DNA of 64,000 nucleotides from Bacillus sp. PK3_68 (GCF_003600835.1 NZ_NQYC01000001.1:744001-808000), one strand, 5' to 3'. Counted from the first letter of the stretch, positions 27,607 to 37,437 are shown. Numbers and translations are program-made. The notes: generated by a model not told the origin, from the sequence alone.

Positions 27607-28769
27607 TTAAAATTGTTTCACCTTTTCTGGTTCACACCAGCCCAATGCAGCGGCCGCTTTTTCATAGTACGATTGTGTGCTTCCCAAGTAATTTTCATAA
27701 AAGCGTGCCCGTTTGACATAGAGGTGACAGTCAATTTCTTCGGTAAAACCGATCCCTCCATGAATCTGGATATTATTAGCGGCTGCTTTATTGTACGCTT
27801 CTGCCGCAAATAGCCGGGCACATACTATTGCCTGTACCCGATCTTCGGGCTCATTCTCCAATGCCCAGTTTGCGTAGTAAGCGAGCGAACGGGCCATCTC
27901 AAGGTCTACCTTCATGTCGACGATTTTATGCTTAATCGCTTGAAAACGGCCAATAGGCTGACCAAATTGTTCGCGGATTTTTGCATATTCTGCAGCCATC
28001 TCTACAATGGCTTCCATTCCGCCGACCATGACGGAAGCAAGAGCAGCATTAACCGCGATCACCCCCTCCTGGAGAATGTCCCATCCTTTATGAAGCGGTC
28101 CCACCATTTGCTCTTGAGGGATCTGGACATTATGGAACGTAATTTCCGCCAAATGCCGGCTGTCATCAATATTTTTTGCTTGCGTATTGCAATATTTGTT
28201 TCAGCCAAATCTACGATAACAAGCGAAATTCCTTCCTCTCCTCTTTCTCCACTTGTGCGCACAGGGAGAAATAAGCTATCCGCCAGTTCCGCGTCTGGTA
28301 CTAATGTTTTTGTCCCATTTAATCCAATGGACTCCCCCTCCAAAGAGGCCGTCATTTGAATACCAGCCGGATAGTAGCTGCCACCAGGCTCCAGCCAGGC
28401 AATCGAGAAAGTTTGATTGCCTTCTGCAATGGCTGGCAAGTACTTTTGTTTCTGGCTGTGTGAACCAAATCTTTCAAGCACAGGTACGGCAAAGCTGTTC
28501 GTCTCTAGATAAAGACCAGGCAGAACACTGCGTCCTAACTCTTCAAGTACCGGAACTAAATCGAGTGCTCCGAGCCCCATACCGCCATATTCCTCAGAGA
28601 TGTTAATGCTTGTACAGCCTAATTCGGCCAGCCCGGCAACAATCGTTTTGTAAGACTCTGTCTCCCCTTTGATAAATTCGCGAGCTGTTTTCGTGTGACC
28701 CATACTATTTAAATATTTGTTCACGTACCCGCGAAACATTTCTTGCTCTTCACTTAATGAAAAATCCAT
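27607..28769 (-). pseudogene. Acyl-CoA dehydrogenase, subunit 1 (frameshifted)
   Basis: The first part (from ATG 28769; MDFSLSEEQEMFRGYVNKYL) reads to ETNIAIRKQK, where the frame is lost. The rest (AEITFHNVQIPQEQMVGPL to the stop at 27607, with IQIHGGIGFTEEIDCHLYVK near the end) is in another frame. One extra A in the six-base A-run (T-run about 28172-28177) would give an intact 387-residue protein. It resembles the shorter partner of two-subunit acyl-CoA dehydrogenases such as ChsE1/ChsE2 and is followed 21 bp upstream by the second dehydrogenase. FAD enzyme; electrons go to EtfAB. Confidence 0.85.
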
Positions 28770-28790
28770 GCTATGCCACCTCCATTATGT

Positions 28791-29987
28791 TTAGCGTCCC
28801 AGATCCTTAGGTAAGCCGAGAATGCGCTCTCCAATCGTATTTTTCTGCACCTCGCTCGTTCCTCCTCCGATCGTCATGCCGAATGAATACAGGAAGTTAT
28901 CTTGCCAATAGGAATCTCCGAAAATCGCATCCTCTTTCCACAATACGCCCTGGTGGCCCTGTATGGAGAGTGATTGAGAGAACAGTTCTTTCGTCAATTC
29001 GCTCACTATTAACTTATCCATTGATCCCTCTGCACTCGGCTGCCCATTTTTCAATGTTTTTGTCAGGTTTCGATAATAGTTTAAGAGCGAGCCCCTGGAG
29101 CGGGTATATAAATCCACCATTGTTTTGCGGGTAAACGGGTTTTCGATCAGAGGCTGGCCGTCTTCTTGCAACTCTTTCGCCAATACGACCAAATCTTCAA
29201 ATTGCTGCTCAAGGGTGAATACCTGGGCCCCAATGCCGGATCTTTCATGCATCAACAGAGCAATCATGACTCTCCAGCCTTCATCCACTTCACCAACAAT
29301 ATCTGCATCGTAGGCAATAGCATCTTCTAAATACACCTCATTAAAATCATGCTTTCCGTCCATCTGAATAATTGGCCGCGTTTCCACCCCCTGCTGATTC
29401 ATATCTAAAAGAAAAACCGTAATCCCTTTATGTTTCTTTTCTCCCCGGCTTGTTCTGGCGAGAAGAAAACAGCGGTCAGCTAGATGTCCGAAACTCGTCC
29501 ACACCTTTTGGCCATTAATTTTCCAGCGGTTTCCGTCACGGACGGCTGATGTTTGAATAGCAGTTAAGTCTGATCCAGCATTCGGCTCCGAATAGCCCTG
29601 ACACCATACCTCTTCACCAGTCAATATCTTTTGGATGTACGCCTCCTTTTGTTCTTCCGTCCCGATTTGCATTAACGTGGGTCCTACCATATGAATGCCA
29701 ACATAATTTACGAGCGGCGGAGCCTTAACGCGTACTAGCTCCTGCTGATAAATGATCTCCTCCATTAAGCTGGCTGCTCTGCCCCCGTATTTTTCCGGCC
29801 AAGCAATGGCTGCCCAGCCACCTTCGTATAACTTTCTTTGCCAGTTTCTCAAAAACTCTGAATATTGTTCCTTGTCTTCCGGAATGTCTCTCTTTCCTTC
29901 CAACCAGCCATCGGGCAAATTGCTTTCCAGCCATGTACGAAATTCCTGGCGAAATGCTTCTTCTTTTTCTGTAAAAGAAAAATCCAT
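28791..29987 (-). CDS. Acyl-CoA dehydrogenase, subunit 2
   Basis: 398 residues. It starts MDFSFTEKEEAFRQEFRTWL and has the FAD/substrate motif WCQGYSEPNAGSDLTAIQT (about 132-150), WTSFGHLADRCFLLART, and the C-terminal FGMTIGGGTSEVQKNTIGER (about 372-391). It belongs to the FadE-like class found as heteromers with a second, HGGIGFT-type dehydrogenase, here encoded immediately downstream. It introduces the alpha-beta double bond in the CoA thioester. Confidence 0.94.
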   Translation of the reverse strand: MDFSFTEKEEAFRQEFRTWLESNLPDGWLEGKRDIPEDKEQYSEFLRNWQRKLYEGGWAAIAWPEKYGGRAASLMEEIIYQQELVRVKAPPLVNYVGIHMVGPTLMQIGTEEQKEAYIQKILTGEEVWCQGYSEPNAGSDLTAIQTSAVRDGNRWKINGQKVWTSFGHLADRCFLLARTSRGEKKHKGITVFLLDMNQQGVETRPIIQMDGKHDFNEVYLEDAIAYDADIVGEVDEGWRVMIALLMHERSGIGAQVFTLEQQFEDLVVLAKELQEDGQPLIENPFTRKTMVDLYTRSRGSLLNYYRNLTKTLKNGQPSAEGSMDKLIVSELTKELFSQSLSIQGHQGVLWKEDAIFGDSYWQDNFLYSFGMTIGGGTSEVQKNTIGERILGLPKDLGR

Positions 29988-30022
29988 TCTTTTTCTCCCC
30001 TTTCAATCAAACGATTATCGAA

Positions 30023-30439
30023 TTACGCAGGAATCCATTGTGGCAGAGCGCGTTCTTCAGTGATGTCTTGCCACGTCATTTTTACATTCATCCCGATGCT
30101 TACATCTTCCGGGCTGCAATTCAACACGTTGGCAATCAGTTTTACTTGTGGTGCTTTTTCCAGCTCTACAACAGCGATGACAAGCGGAAGGTCATCTTGA
30201 AATCCAGGCAGAAACGGCCGGTAGGAAACGATAAATGAATAGACAGTTCCATTCACTTCACTGCCGAGATTTTCCCAGCTGAGTTCTGTACTGCCGCATT
30301 TGGAGCAGGCCGGTCCAGGCGGATGTGAATAATGCTTACAATTTTCACATGTTTGGATCATCAGCTCATGACGATCGGCTGCATCCCAATATGGGTGATT
30401 ATCCTGATTTTTTAATGGTATTGGTTTTTGATAGTCCAT
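30023..30439 (-). CDS. DUF35 zinc-ribbon/OB-fold protein
   Basis: 138 residues: a zinc ribbon with Cys31, Cys34, Cys45 and Cys48, then an OB fold (VNGTVYSFIVSYRPF; LPLVIAVVELEKAPQVKLIA; IGMNVKMTWQ). DUF35 proteins partner thiolase-fold enzymes; in actinobacterial steroid degradation a DUF35 domain is needed for the Ltp2 retro-aldolase. Here the gene lies 11 bp downstream of the thiolase-fold gene, which strongly suggests a complex. Confidence 0.92.
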   Translation of the reverse strand: MDYQKPIPLKNQDNHPYWDAADRHELMIQTCENCKHYSHPPGPACSKCGSTELSWENLGSEVNGTVYSFIVSYRPFLPGFQDDLPLVIAVVELEKAPQVKLIANVLNCSPEDVSIGMNVKMTWQDITEERALPQWIPA

Positions 30440-30450
30440 AGTTTCCCCTC

Positions 30451-31614
30451 CTAGTTTCTAAGAATCATAGCACCAGCAATATCCGGACCAGCCCAGCCCG
30501 TGCAGAGACCGATTTCACAATTTTCCACTTGGCGGTCTGTTCCTTGATAGTCATGACGAATCTGGCGGACAATCTCAAGAACGTTGTTCATTCCATGTGT
30601 ATAGCCTTCTGAGAGCATGCCACCGGCTGTATTGCTTGGGAGTTTTCCGCCCATTTTCAGATTGCCTGCTGCTACAAAGTCCCCTACTTCTCCGCGCGGC
30701 GCGATGCCATAAGCCTCTAACTGCCGCAAAACAACCCAGCTGTAGCAATCGTAAATGGAAGCGACATCTAAATCTTCCGGAGAAATGCCGGCCTTTTTAT
30801 ACAATTCAGGAGCTACGTAATCGGCTGCTACTTCTGATAAGTCGGACCAGTAATGAGAGTGGGATACACATTGTCTGGCGGTTATCCCCATAATATAAAC
30901 CGGCCTTGACTGGCAATCCTTTGCTCTTTCAGCCGATGTTACGATAATGGCATTCGCTTCATCTGATTCAAGGCAAAAATCATGTTTATTGAACGGGTAG
31001 CTTAAATAAGGGGTTTCTTTATAAGCCTCCATCGTTAATGGCTTTCCATAAAAATAAGCTTTCGGATTTCGCTGGGCATGTTCGTAAAAGCTGACGCACA
31101 CGTGACCTAAATGCTCTTGTGTAAGCCCAGTTTCATGCATATGTCGAGTAGCAAAAAGCCCAAACCATTGAGCCGGCCCCCCTGCTCCGTAAGGGATGAT
31201 AAAGCTGCCGCCGTCAATAGCAGACTGCAGCATATTGATGTCCCATCCGCCGCCGCCCATTCTCACTCCCGAGCGTCCATTCATCGAACGATAAATGAGC
31301 ACCGTGTTCACCTGTCCTGTTTCAATGAGCCCAATTGCATCTGCAATTAGCATTTCCGTACTGCTGCCGCCCCCCATAATATCTTTAACGTATTTAGGAC
31401 GAACACCTAGATAAGTAGCCAATTGATGGGAAGTACAAGAGTCATTCTCACTATAGCTCATAAATCCATCGATATCCTTCGCTTCAAGTCCCGCATCCTG
31501 AATGGCCGCTCTTGCTGCATCTAGCGCCAGATGCAGCGGTGTCGTGCCAGAGTTTTTTGAACGCTCACTTTCTCCTACACCAACAATGGCATAGCGGTCT
31601 TTTATTTGTGCCAT
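30451..31614 (-). CDS. Thiolase-fold protein, probable Ltp2-like retro-aldolase
   Basis: 387 residues from ATG 31614 (GAGGGGTG upstream). The thiolase fold is clear (YAIVGVGESERSKNSGTTPL at the start; GLCTGWAGPDIAGAMILRN at the end). Where true thiolases have the nucleophile Cys in a CASG motif, this protein has GGGSSTE (81-87) with no Cys. Near the second half it has DVASIYDCYSWVVLRQLE (283-300), matching the Tyr-containing region of SCP2/Ltp2-type aldolases. I infer a CoA-ester retro-aldolase working with the DUF35 protein; a plain thiolase seems unlikely. Confidence 0.85.
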   Translation of the reverse strand: MAQIKDRYAIVGVGESERSKNSGTTPLHLALDAARAAIQDAGLEAKDIDGFMSYSENDSCTSHQLATYLGVRPKYVKDIMGGGSSTEMLIADAIGLIETGQVNTVLIYRSMNGRSGVRMGGGGWDINMLQSAIDGGSFIIPYGAGGPAQWFGLFATRHMHETGLTQEHLGHVCVSFYEHAQRNPKAYFYGKPLTMEAYKETPYLSYPFNKHDFCLESDEANAIIVTSAERAKDCQSRPVYIMGITARQCVSHSHYWSDLSEVAADYVAPELYKKAGISPEDLDVASIYDCYSWVVLRQLEAYGIAPRGEVGDFVAAGNLKMGGKLPSNTAGGMLSEGYTHGMNNVLEIVRQIRHDYQGTDRQVENCEIGLCTGWAGPDIAGAMILRN

Positions 31615-31634
31615 ACAAAACACCCCTCTTCATT

Positions 31635-32051
31635 TTAGAAAAAACGCAAAGTAGCTTGACCTGATCCAACAACTTTCCCAGGTGCTTTTTCAGCTTTAAT
31701 CTCTAGATTGACATATTGCTTTCCTTCTTCTTCATAGACACTGCGGACAACTGCCGAACAGGTAATCTCATCCCCTGGTCTTGTTATCGCTCCAAATCTC
31801 ATACGAAAGTTTGTTGATTCAGCTGTCACACCGGCTATATGCATCACATATTCGCCAAGAAACCCCATGATGAGCATGCCATGGGCAATAACGCCCGGCA
31901 TTCCGATACTTTTGGCAAATTCATCATCCGTATGCAACGGATTGAAGTCTCCTGAAGCGCCAGCATATTTAACGAGTTGCACCTTTGTAACGGCCGGTTT
32001 TGTAAGCGATTCTAATACTTGTCCTTCTTGCAATTCACTGTATGTCAGCAA
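31635..32051 (-). CDS. MaoC-fold enoyl-CoA hydratase (active subunit)
   Basis: 138-residue single hot-dog-fold protein with the full hydratase-2 motif: YAGASGDFNPLHTDDEFAKS (29-48), in which Asp35 and His40 are the catalytic pair, and IAHGML (56-61). It should hydrate the alpha-beta double bond made by the acyl-CoA dehydrogenases. It lies beside a second MaoC-fold gene lacking the His, as in ChsH1-ChsH2 hydratases. Confidence 0.92.
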   Translation of the reverse strand: MLTYSELQEGQVLESLTKPAVTKVQLVKYAGASGDFNPLHTDDEFAKSIGMPGVIAHGMLIMGFLGEYVMHIAGVTAESTNFRMRFGAITRPGDEITCSAVVRSVYEEEGKQYVNLEIKAEKAPGKVVGSGQATLRFF

Positions 32052-32098
32052 TCGCTGCTCCTCCTCTCTCTTTCCAAAAATAACTGTTATATTTTGGC

Positions 32099-32548
32099 TT
32101 ATTGAACGGTCATTTTTGAGCGGTAAATAATATTCATACGGCTAATAACTACTCTGTTTTGGTTTTCATCCTTGATTTCTGTATCAAGCACTAAACACTG
32201 CATTCGTCCGCTTCTTCCTTCCTTTTCATATAAATCAGTTACTTTCATCTGACAGGTCAGGCGGTCTCCGGGCTTGATTGGACGAGTGTAAATAAACTCC
32301 TGTTCACCGTGAAGCATTCGTTTCGGATCAAGCTCAAGATCAATGCCCTCACCTTCTGAACCAATGACAATCGGAAAGGTAGGTGGAGCAATGATTCCTC
32401 CATAAGGCGTGCCGGTTGCATACTCTTCATCCACGTATAACGGGTTTTGATCACCGATGGCCTGGGCAAATTGCCGAATATGCCTCGTGTCCACTTCAAA
32501 CGTAAATTCCGGTCCTGTTAAACCGATGATGCTTTTATCTAAATCCAT
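32099..32548 (-). CDS. MaoC-like N-terminal dehydratase domain protein (non-catalytic partner)
   Basis: 149 residues from ATG 32548 (GGAGGG eight bases upstream). FAS1-like dehydratase/MaoC_N fold: FAQAIGDQNPLYVDEEYATG (27-46). The position of the catalytic His is Tyr38 (NPLY instead of NPLH). Probably it forms a heteromer with the active subunit and shapes the acyl-binding pocket, as known for ChsH1-ChsH2. The start is 4 bases after the stop of the acyl-CoA synthetase gene. Confidence 0.88.
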   Translation of the reverse strand: MDLDKSIIGLTGPEFTFEVDTRHIRQFAQAIGDQNPLYVDEEYATGTPYGGIIAPPTFPIVIGSEGEGIDLELDPKRMLHGEQEFIYTRPIKPGDRLTCQMKVTDLYEKEGRSGRMQCLVLDTEIKDENQNRVVISRMNIIYRSKMTVQ

Positions 32549-32552
32549 TGGT

Positions 32553-34739
32553 TTACCCTCCAACCTCTGTTTTTTCAGCCATATGGCTGTTTGTCACAAT
32601 AAGCGCATCGGCTGCTTTCAAGCCATTCTCATAGACAATGAGTGGATTAATGTCTAACTCATCAATCCTGCCTTCCGAGTCAGCAATGAGTTCTGAGACT
32701 CTTAGTAACACATTGATTATGGCTTCACGATCGGCAGGTGCTTGACCACGCACTCCGGAAAGGATGGCTTTTCCTTTGATTTCCTCCACCATCTCGATAG
32801 CATCCTGCCTTGTAAGCGGAGCCACTCGGAAAGACACATCTTTGAGTGTTTCTACGAAAATTCCACCTAGACCAAACATGATGACCGGACCAAAGGCAGG
32901 GTCCTTCGTGACACCGATGATGACTTCTGTGCCTTTAGGAAGCATTTCTTGAACAGATACACCATTAATAACTGCATCCGGCTTGTACCCTTTAGCAGAT
33001 CGCAAAATATCAGCATACGCATCGATCACTTGATGGTCGTTTTGCAAATGAAGCCTGATTGCATCAGCATCTGTTTTGTGAGGAATATCTTTGGAATCTA
33101 CCTTCAGCACAACCGGATAGCCAATGCTTCTGGCACATTGAACAGCTTCCTCAGCCGTAGCTGCCAGGGCTTTTTGAGCCGTTGTAATTTGGTAAATCTC
33201 TAATATTTCGCTCGCTTCAAATTCACTTAATGTAACACCCGGCTTTAGCAAGTTCTCCAAAATACCTTTTGCCTCGCTCCCTGCTGTCTCACGCTGTTCT
33301 GCCGATTCATTCGCCTGTTTGTTACGGCGATATTTCTCACTGTAATCGACCAGCTTGGCAAGAGCTGAGACGGGATGTAAATCCCCTGTTATTACCGGTA
33401 TTCCATTTTTCTCCATTTCAGCGGCCCCTTTAGGAATAGACATTCCTTGCAGTGGAAATGTCGTAACCAAAATGAATTTATCGGAGCTTTTGCAAATCTC
33501 AATAAATTCCTGAACCAAAGGGTGATCAGCCTCCCAATGCATAGGGAACTCGGTTAAAATGATATTGTCGACTTCCGGATCTTCACTCAGTGCCCGCAAT
33601 GGTGCGATAAATAGTTCTGGATTCGTCACTGCCGCAGCAGCTGTTAAATCAATAGGGTTAGATGTACTGGCAAATGACGGAACAGCTTGTTTAATTTTTG
33701 CTTTCGTCTCGTCTTTAAGCGGAATGATTGTAAGGCCGTTCGCTTCACAACGGTCCGCTTCGTTGATCCCTCTTCCGCCGGAACTTGTAATAATGACGGT
33801 ATTGCGCCCCGTAGGTAATTTCCCCGAAAGAAACAGCTTGGAAAAAGAAATGATTTCTTCATAATCATTCGCTCTAATCATGCCTGTCTGCTTAAAGAAA
33901 GCATCATAAACCTGGTCTGAACCAGCCAGAGACCCGGTATGAGAAGCGGCCGCCCGGCTTCCTGCCGAACTTCGTCCCGTCTTCATCACGATCATAGGCT
34001 TATTGCGGTCAAGTGCTTCTTTTGCTAATCGGCGCAGCTTAGCAGGATCTTTTGCGCCTTCTAAATAGCCGCTGATCACTTTCGTATTTGGATCATGAAC
34101 CATATACTCGACGATGTCCGCAAATTCCGTTTCCATTTCATTCCCGACAGTAACAAAATAGTTAAAGCTTAAACCATGTTGGGCTGCCGCCATATAAGTA
34201 AGGACGCCAAAAGCCCCGCTCTGAGAAACATACCCAACGGCGCGATTGTCACTTAATGGATAGGCCATCACGCCAGGTGAAAAGGTACCAACGAGCCCAT
34301 TCAGTGTATTTACCATGCCTACACAGTTCGGGCCGATCAATCGAATGCCATTCTTTCTGGCAATCTCAGCAAGGAGCTCCTGCTGCTTTGCCCCCTCCTC
34401 GCCAGTTTCAGAAAAACCGGAAGCAAAGATGATGGCAGCTTTTACTTTTTTCTGCGCACACTCTTCAAGACTTTGCTGAATTTGATTCGCACTGACACAA
34501 AATATCGCTAAATCTACAGGCTTCGGTACGTCCGTAATAGACGAGTAACACGGCAATCCTTCTATTTCTGTAGACTTTGGATTGATCGGAAAAATCTCTC
34601 CGCTAAACTTTCCGTCGATTAAGGCTTTCATTTGAATGTAACCAAGCTTGTTAGGATTCTTTGATGCACCCAATACGGCAACAGAACGAGGATAAAATAA
34701 TGATTCGAGACTTCTTTCGGCAACGCTTTCATTACTCAT
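32553..34739 (-). CDS. ADP-forming acyl-CoA synthetase
   Basis: About 728 residues from ATG 34739 (GGGGTG upstream). Domains in order: CoA-binding Rossmann domain (FYPRSVAVLGASKNPNKLGY near 14-33), succinyl-CoA-ligase-like domains with the phospho-His loop ASHTGSLAGSD (about 264-274), a linker, and a C-terminal ATP-grasp domain (GYPVVLKVDSKDIPHKTDAD; ELDINPLIVYENG). It makes acyl-CoA from a carboxylate, ATP and CoA, with ADP and phosphate. As first gene of the cluster it probably activates the growth substrate. Confidence 0.93.
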   Translation of the reverse strand: MSNESVAERSLESLFYPRSVAVLGASKNPNKLGYIQMKALIDGKFSGEIFPINPKSTEIEGLPCYSSITDVPKPVDLAIFCVSANQIQQSLEECAQKKVKAAIIFASGFSETGEEGAKQQELLAEIARKNGIRLIGPNCVGMVNTLNGLVGTFSPGVMAYPLSDNRAVGYVSQSGAFGVLTYMAAAQHGLSFNYFVTVGNEMETEFADIVEYMVHDPNTKVISGYLEGAKDPAKLRRLAKEALDRNKPMIVMKTGRSSAGSRAAASHTGSLAGSDQVYDAFFKQTGMIRANDYEEIISFSKLFLSGKLPTGRNTVIITSSGGRGINEADRCEANGLTIIPLKDETKAKIKQAVPSFASTSNPIDLTAAAAVTNPELFIAPLRALSEDPEVDNIILTEFPMHWEADHPLVQEFIEICKSSDKFILVTTFPLQGMSIPKGAAEMEKNGIPVITGDLHPVSALAKLVDYSEKYRRNKQANESAEQRETAGSEAKGILENLLKPGVTLSEFEASEILEIYQITTAQKALAATAEEAVQCARSIGYPVVLKVDSKDIPHKTDADAIRLHLQNDHQVIDAYADILRSAKGYKPDAVINGVSVQEMLPKGTEVIIGVTKDPAFGPVIMFGLGGIFVETLKDVSFRVAPLTRQDAIEMVEEIKGKAILSGVRGQAPADREAIINVLLRVSELIADSEGRIDELDINPLIVYENGLKAADALIVTNSHMAEKTEVGG

Positions 34740-35069
34740 GCTTTTCACCCCGATTTAACATAATTTGAATAGATATCCATCCTTGATTGCTATCATATAA
34801 AACCCGATTTAATAATTCAGAAAAAAAAGATACTTAGATTATTTAATTATTAGGCTTTGAAGTTTTTAAAAAAATCCGTACATCCTTTGTTATATAAGAG
34901 GTAAAATAATAAAGAACAATTTTTGTGTACACGATAACCCCGACTTTATGCTTGATAACCTCGACAAATGAATAAGATAGACTTCTTGCTTTATGAGGAC
35001 CTCCGCTTTTACAAACAAAAAAGAACGGTATCTCCAATCTTCAAAATGGAGATACCGTTCTTTTGATTG
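34740..35069. other. Promoter region of the acyl-CoA cluster and terminator of the next gene
   Basis: About 330 bp, AT-rich. The left half should contain the promoter of the ten-gene leftward cluster (a TATGAT-like -10 at about 34790-34797 read leftward). The right half has the terminator at 35022-35063. No gene is supported. Confidence 0.4.
35022..35063. terminator. Bidirectional terminator
   Basis: A 15-bp perfect stem AGAACGGTATCTCCA (35022-35036) with 35047-35061, with A-run on the left and TTTT on the right. It closes the leftward 703-residue gene. Confidence 0.85.
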
Positions 35070-37181
35070 TTAATGAAATCGTTCCAGCCACTTGATCAAT
35101 CTTGCCTGAATTTTATTTGACGGAATTTTCCTTCCTCTTTCAATGCTGCTCAAATAAGAAGAAGAGATTTGAATTTCTTCCGCTGCCTCATGCAAAGATA
35201 GGTTTAATCTTTCTCTTATTTCCCTTACTCGGCTCCCCATGATTTCTGTTGATCCCTCTACGCTATAATGATCTGGCTGAGCCTTTGGTATGCTTTGTAC
35301 GGATTGATTTCTCTTAATCGGCCGATATTGTTCCTTCACATATTCAGGTGGATCGATAACAATCGTCGAATGAGCCCAAACACGGCCCCATCCTTTTTGA
35401 TCGGCAATCAACTCATTCCACTTTTCATAATGCCAGGACTGAATAAGGCCATCTTGCTGTAAGGTATCAAGTGCCTTTTCCAATCGATCTCTCGTGCGCG
35501 AAGGCATACGTTCATTAGTATTGACACTTATCGCCTCTAGTAACGTGTTGACTTTATTAGGCTGAAGAAAGTCTCCTTTTCTTGCCTGAATCCGCCAACG
35601 CCAGCTTAAATATCTGGCCAGCCGCTTTTCCCACGTTTTACGGTAAGGATCATAATGCAAAGTTTTTATAGGAAGAAGTGCTACCTGTCTTCCAGAGCCG
35701 CTTAAATACTTTGCAAATACTTGATCGACTGTATACCTTAGTTTTTTCCCGTTCATTTCCTCCGTTATCCGACAGTCTTGTCTTTCTTGATCAACAAATA
35801 AAAAGGCTCGTCCTTCGAGTTTTGTCTCTACTGGTTTTCCTTTTTCATATACTATCGCTTTATCTAGCTCAATCCATAGATTTTGGATGATTGAAAGCGA
35901 TTTCAACACTTGGCGTCGTTGCTTTAATTCATAGCCGCCCCGTCGCCCCTCCCCGCCCAACTTTGGCTTTAGGCCACGAATAGATAACAAATCATCGATC
36001 TCCACTTCAACTACATCTTTATAGTGTTTTGCTTTAGACAAGAAAATAGCACAAAGCGCATCAAATACATCTGCATCTAAGTCTGATAATCCTTCAGCTT
36101 GCTTCCACGATTCCTTAATAATGGGGTGGGTAGCGTGAAATCGATAGTGATCTTTTTTAAAGGGCTTGATTTGAAGTACGCCCGTCATGTTTCCTTTAGA
36201 AAGCGGCATGGTTGGCCAAAAGCCCTGTTCATGTAGAAAATGGTTCTTATAAAGAGCTTCCCGAACAGATTGGTAGGGGGCATTGTTCATGACAGACAAA
36301 AAATCTTTTGTAGCTAGAGTTGAGTCGTATTCAAGCGACAATGCAGAAAATGGTTGAAACAAAGCATTCTTTTTTAAATTGAACATGGCCTCAATTTCGT
36401 GCATCGTCCAATCTTCTAGATTTAACATCCTACTAATTTTCTTAATCCATTCTAACGTGTAAGTGTTCACTATACTTGTAAACCTTATAATAAATTCTTG
36501 ATCCTCAGATAAATTTTTTGATATATACTCATAAAAAAGTTCATTTAACTCTTTCCTATTTAATGCCTCTAAGCCATGAGGACCAAGAGATTGTGCCATT
36601 TCTTCAAGGACCCATTCAGTTAAATGCATTCGGCACCACCTACAAAAATTCTCCCACACTTCGTCATTCACTAAAAAAGTATCCCTTTTCAAAATATTCT
36701 CTATGTAGTGGATGGATGAGCTTTTCAACGTCTTATCATTCAAGATGGAGGATAGGGATGGGGAAAACTTTTTATATTTCATCAACAGGTGGGTAACAAT
36801 GTTATCAGCAATTTGTCTAATGAACCGGTTGCGTGCAGCCACACGCAAACTGTTAAACACTTGGGCACTCTCCCGGTAGACGCGCTCCCAAATGATAAAT
36901 GAATTAAACCCTTCATTTTCAATAAAGATCGGTAAATCGGATGCTGTCCTCTCTGATCTGCCTCCAAATCTGTGATCGAGCCCTAATCTACTATCCTGTT
37001 CATAAACACACAGAATAAGAAAATCATCTATTTTTCCTGATAATTGTTTAGAAAGGTTGTTTGTTTTTTTTACACCTTTCTGTCTCAAAACATGATCATT
37101 TTCTAACATCATTACTACCTCCCCAGACTTTAATAGAGGATATATGTCTCGATGAATGTTTTTGTTGAACTCTAGAATCAT
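35070..37181 (-). CDS. Large protein with C-terminal Cro/CI helix-turn-helix; function unknown
   Basis: 703 residues, no signal peptide or membrane segment. The last 60 residues are a typical Cro/CI domain (SRVREIRERLNLSLHEAAEE; SSSYLSSIERGRKIP). The middle (about 370-480) looks like a winged helix, with LDADVFDALCAIF, EVEIDDLLSIRGLKPK and GGYELKQRRQVLKSLSIIQN, a layout reminiscent of plasmid replication initiators. The N-terminal 350 residues are helical and unrecognised. It stands alone between two operons with its own terminator. It might be a regulator or a relic replication initiator; neither is proved. Confidence 0.75.
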   Translation of the reverse strand: MILEFNKNIHRDIYPLLKSGEVVMMLENDHVLRQKGVKKTNNLSKQLSGKIDDFLILCVYEQDSRLGLDHRFGGRSERTASDLPIFIENEGFNSFIIWERVYRESAQVFNSLRVAARNRFIRQIADNIVTHLLMKYKKFSPSLSSILNDKTLKSSSIHYIENILKRDTFLVNDEVWENFCRWCRMHLTEWVLEEMAQSLGPHGLEALNRKELNELFYEYISKNLSEDQEFIIRFTSIVNTYTLEWIKKISRMLNLEDWTMHEIEAMFNLKKNALFQPFSALSLEYDSTLATKDFLSVMNNAPYQSVREALYKNHFLHEQGFWPTMPLSKGNMTGVLQIKPFKKDHYRFHATHPIIKESWKQAEGLSDLDADVFDALCAIFLSKAKHYKDVVEVEIDDLLSIRGLKPKLGGEGRRGGYELKQRRQVLKSLSIIQNLWIELDKAIVYEKGKPVETKLEGRAFLFVDQERQDCRITEEMNGKKLRYTVDQVFAKYLSGSGRQVALLPIKTLHYDPYRKTWEKRLARYLSWRWRIQARKGDFLQPNKVNTLLEAISVNTNERMPSRTRDRLEKALDTLQQDGLIQSWHYEKWNELIADQKGWGRVWAHSTIVIDPPEYVKEQYRPIKRNQSVQSIPKAQPDHYSVEGSTEIMGSRVREIRERLNLSLHEAAEEIQISSSYLSSIERGRKIPSNKIQARLIKWLERFH

Positions 37182-37437
37182 TAGTTATCCTTAAATGTAG
37201 CAAAATTATTCTGAATATTCAATACGGCATTTTGCTATTGATTAAAGGAATATCCCTATTCTTCCCATCAATCTGCTAAGGTTGGCTGAACTTTTGTGTG
37301 CTATTGTTATTTTTGCTTTTTCAGACGCTCATTACCTGATTGTCATTGATAATTAATAAAGTTTTTATAGAAATAAACTGTATAAATGGTAAAATTTAAT
37401 AATCATCTATTAACAGTATGGAGCAGGTGTAAATGAA

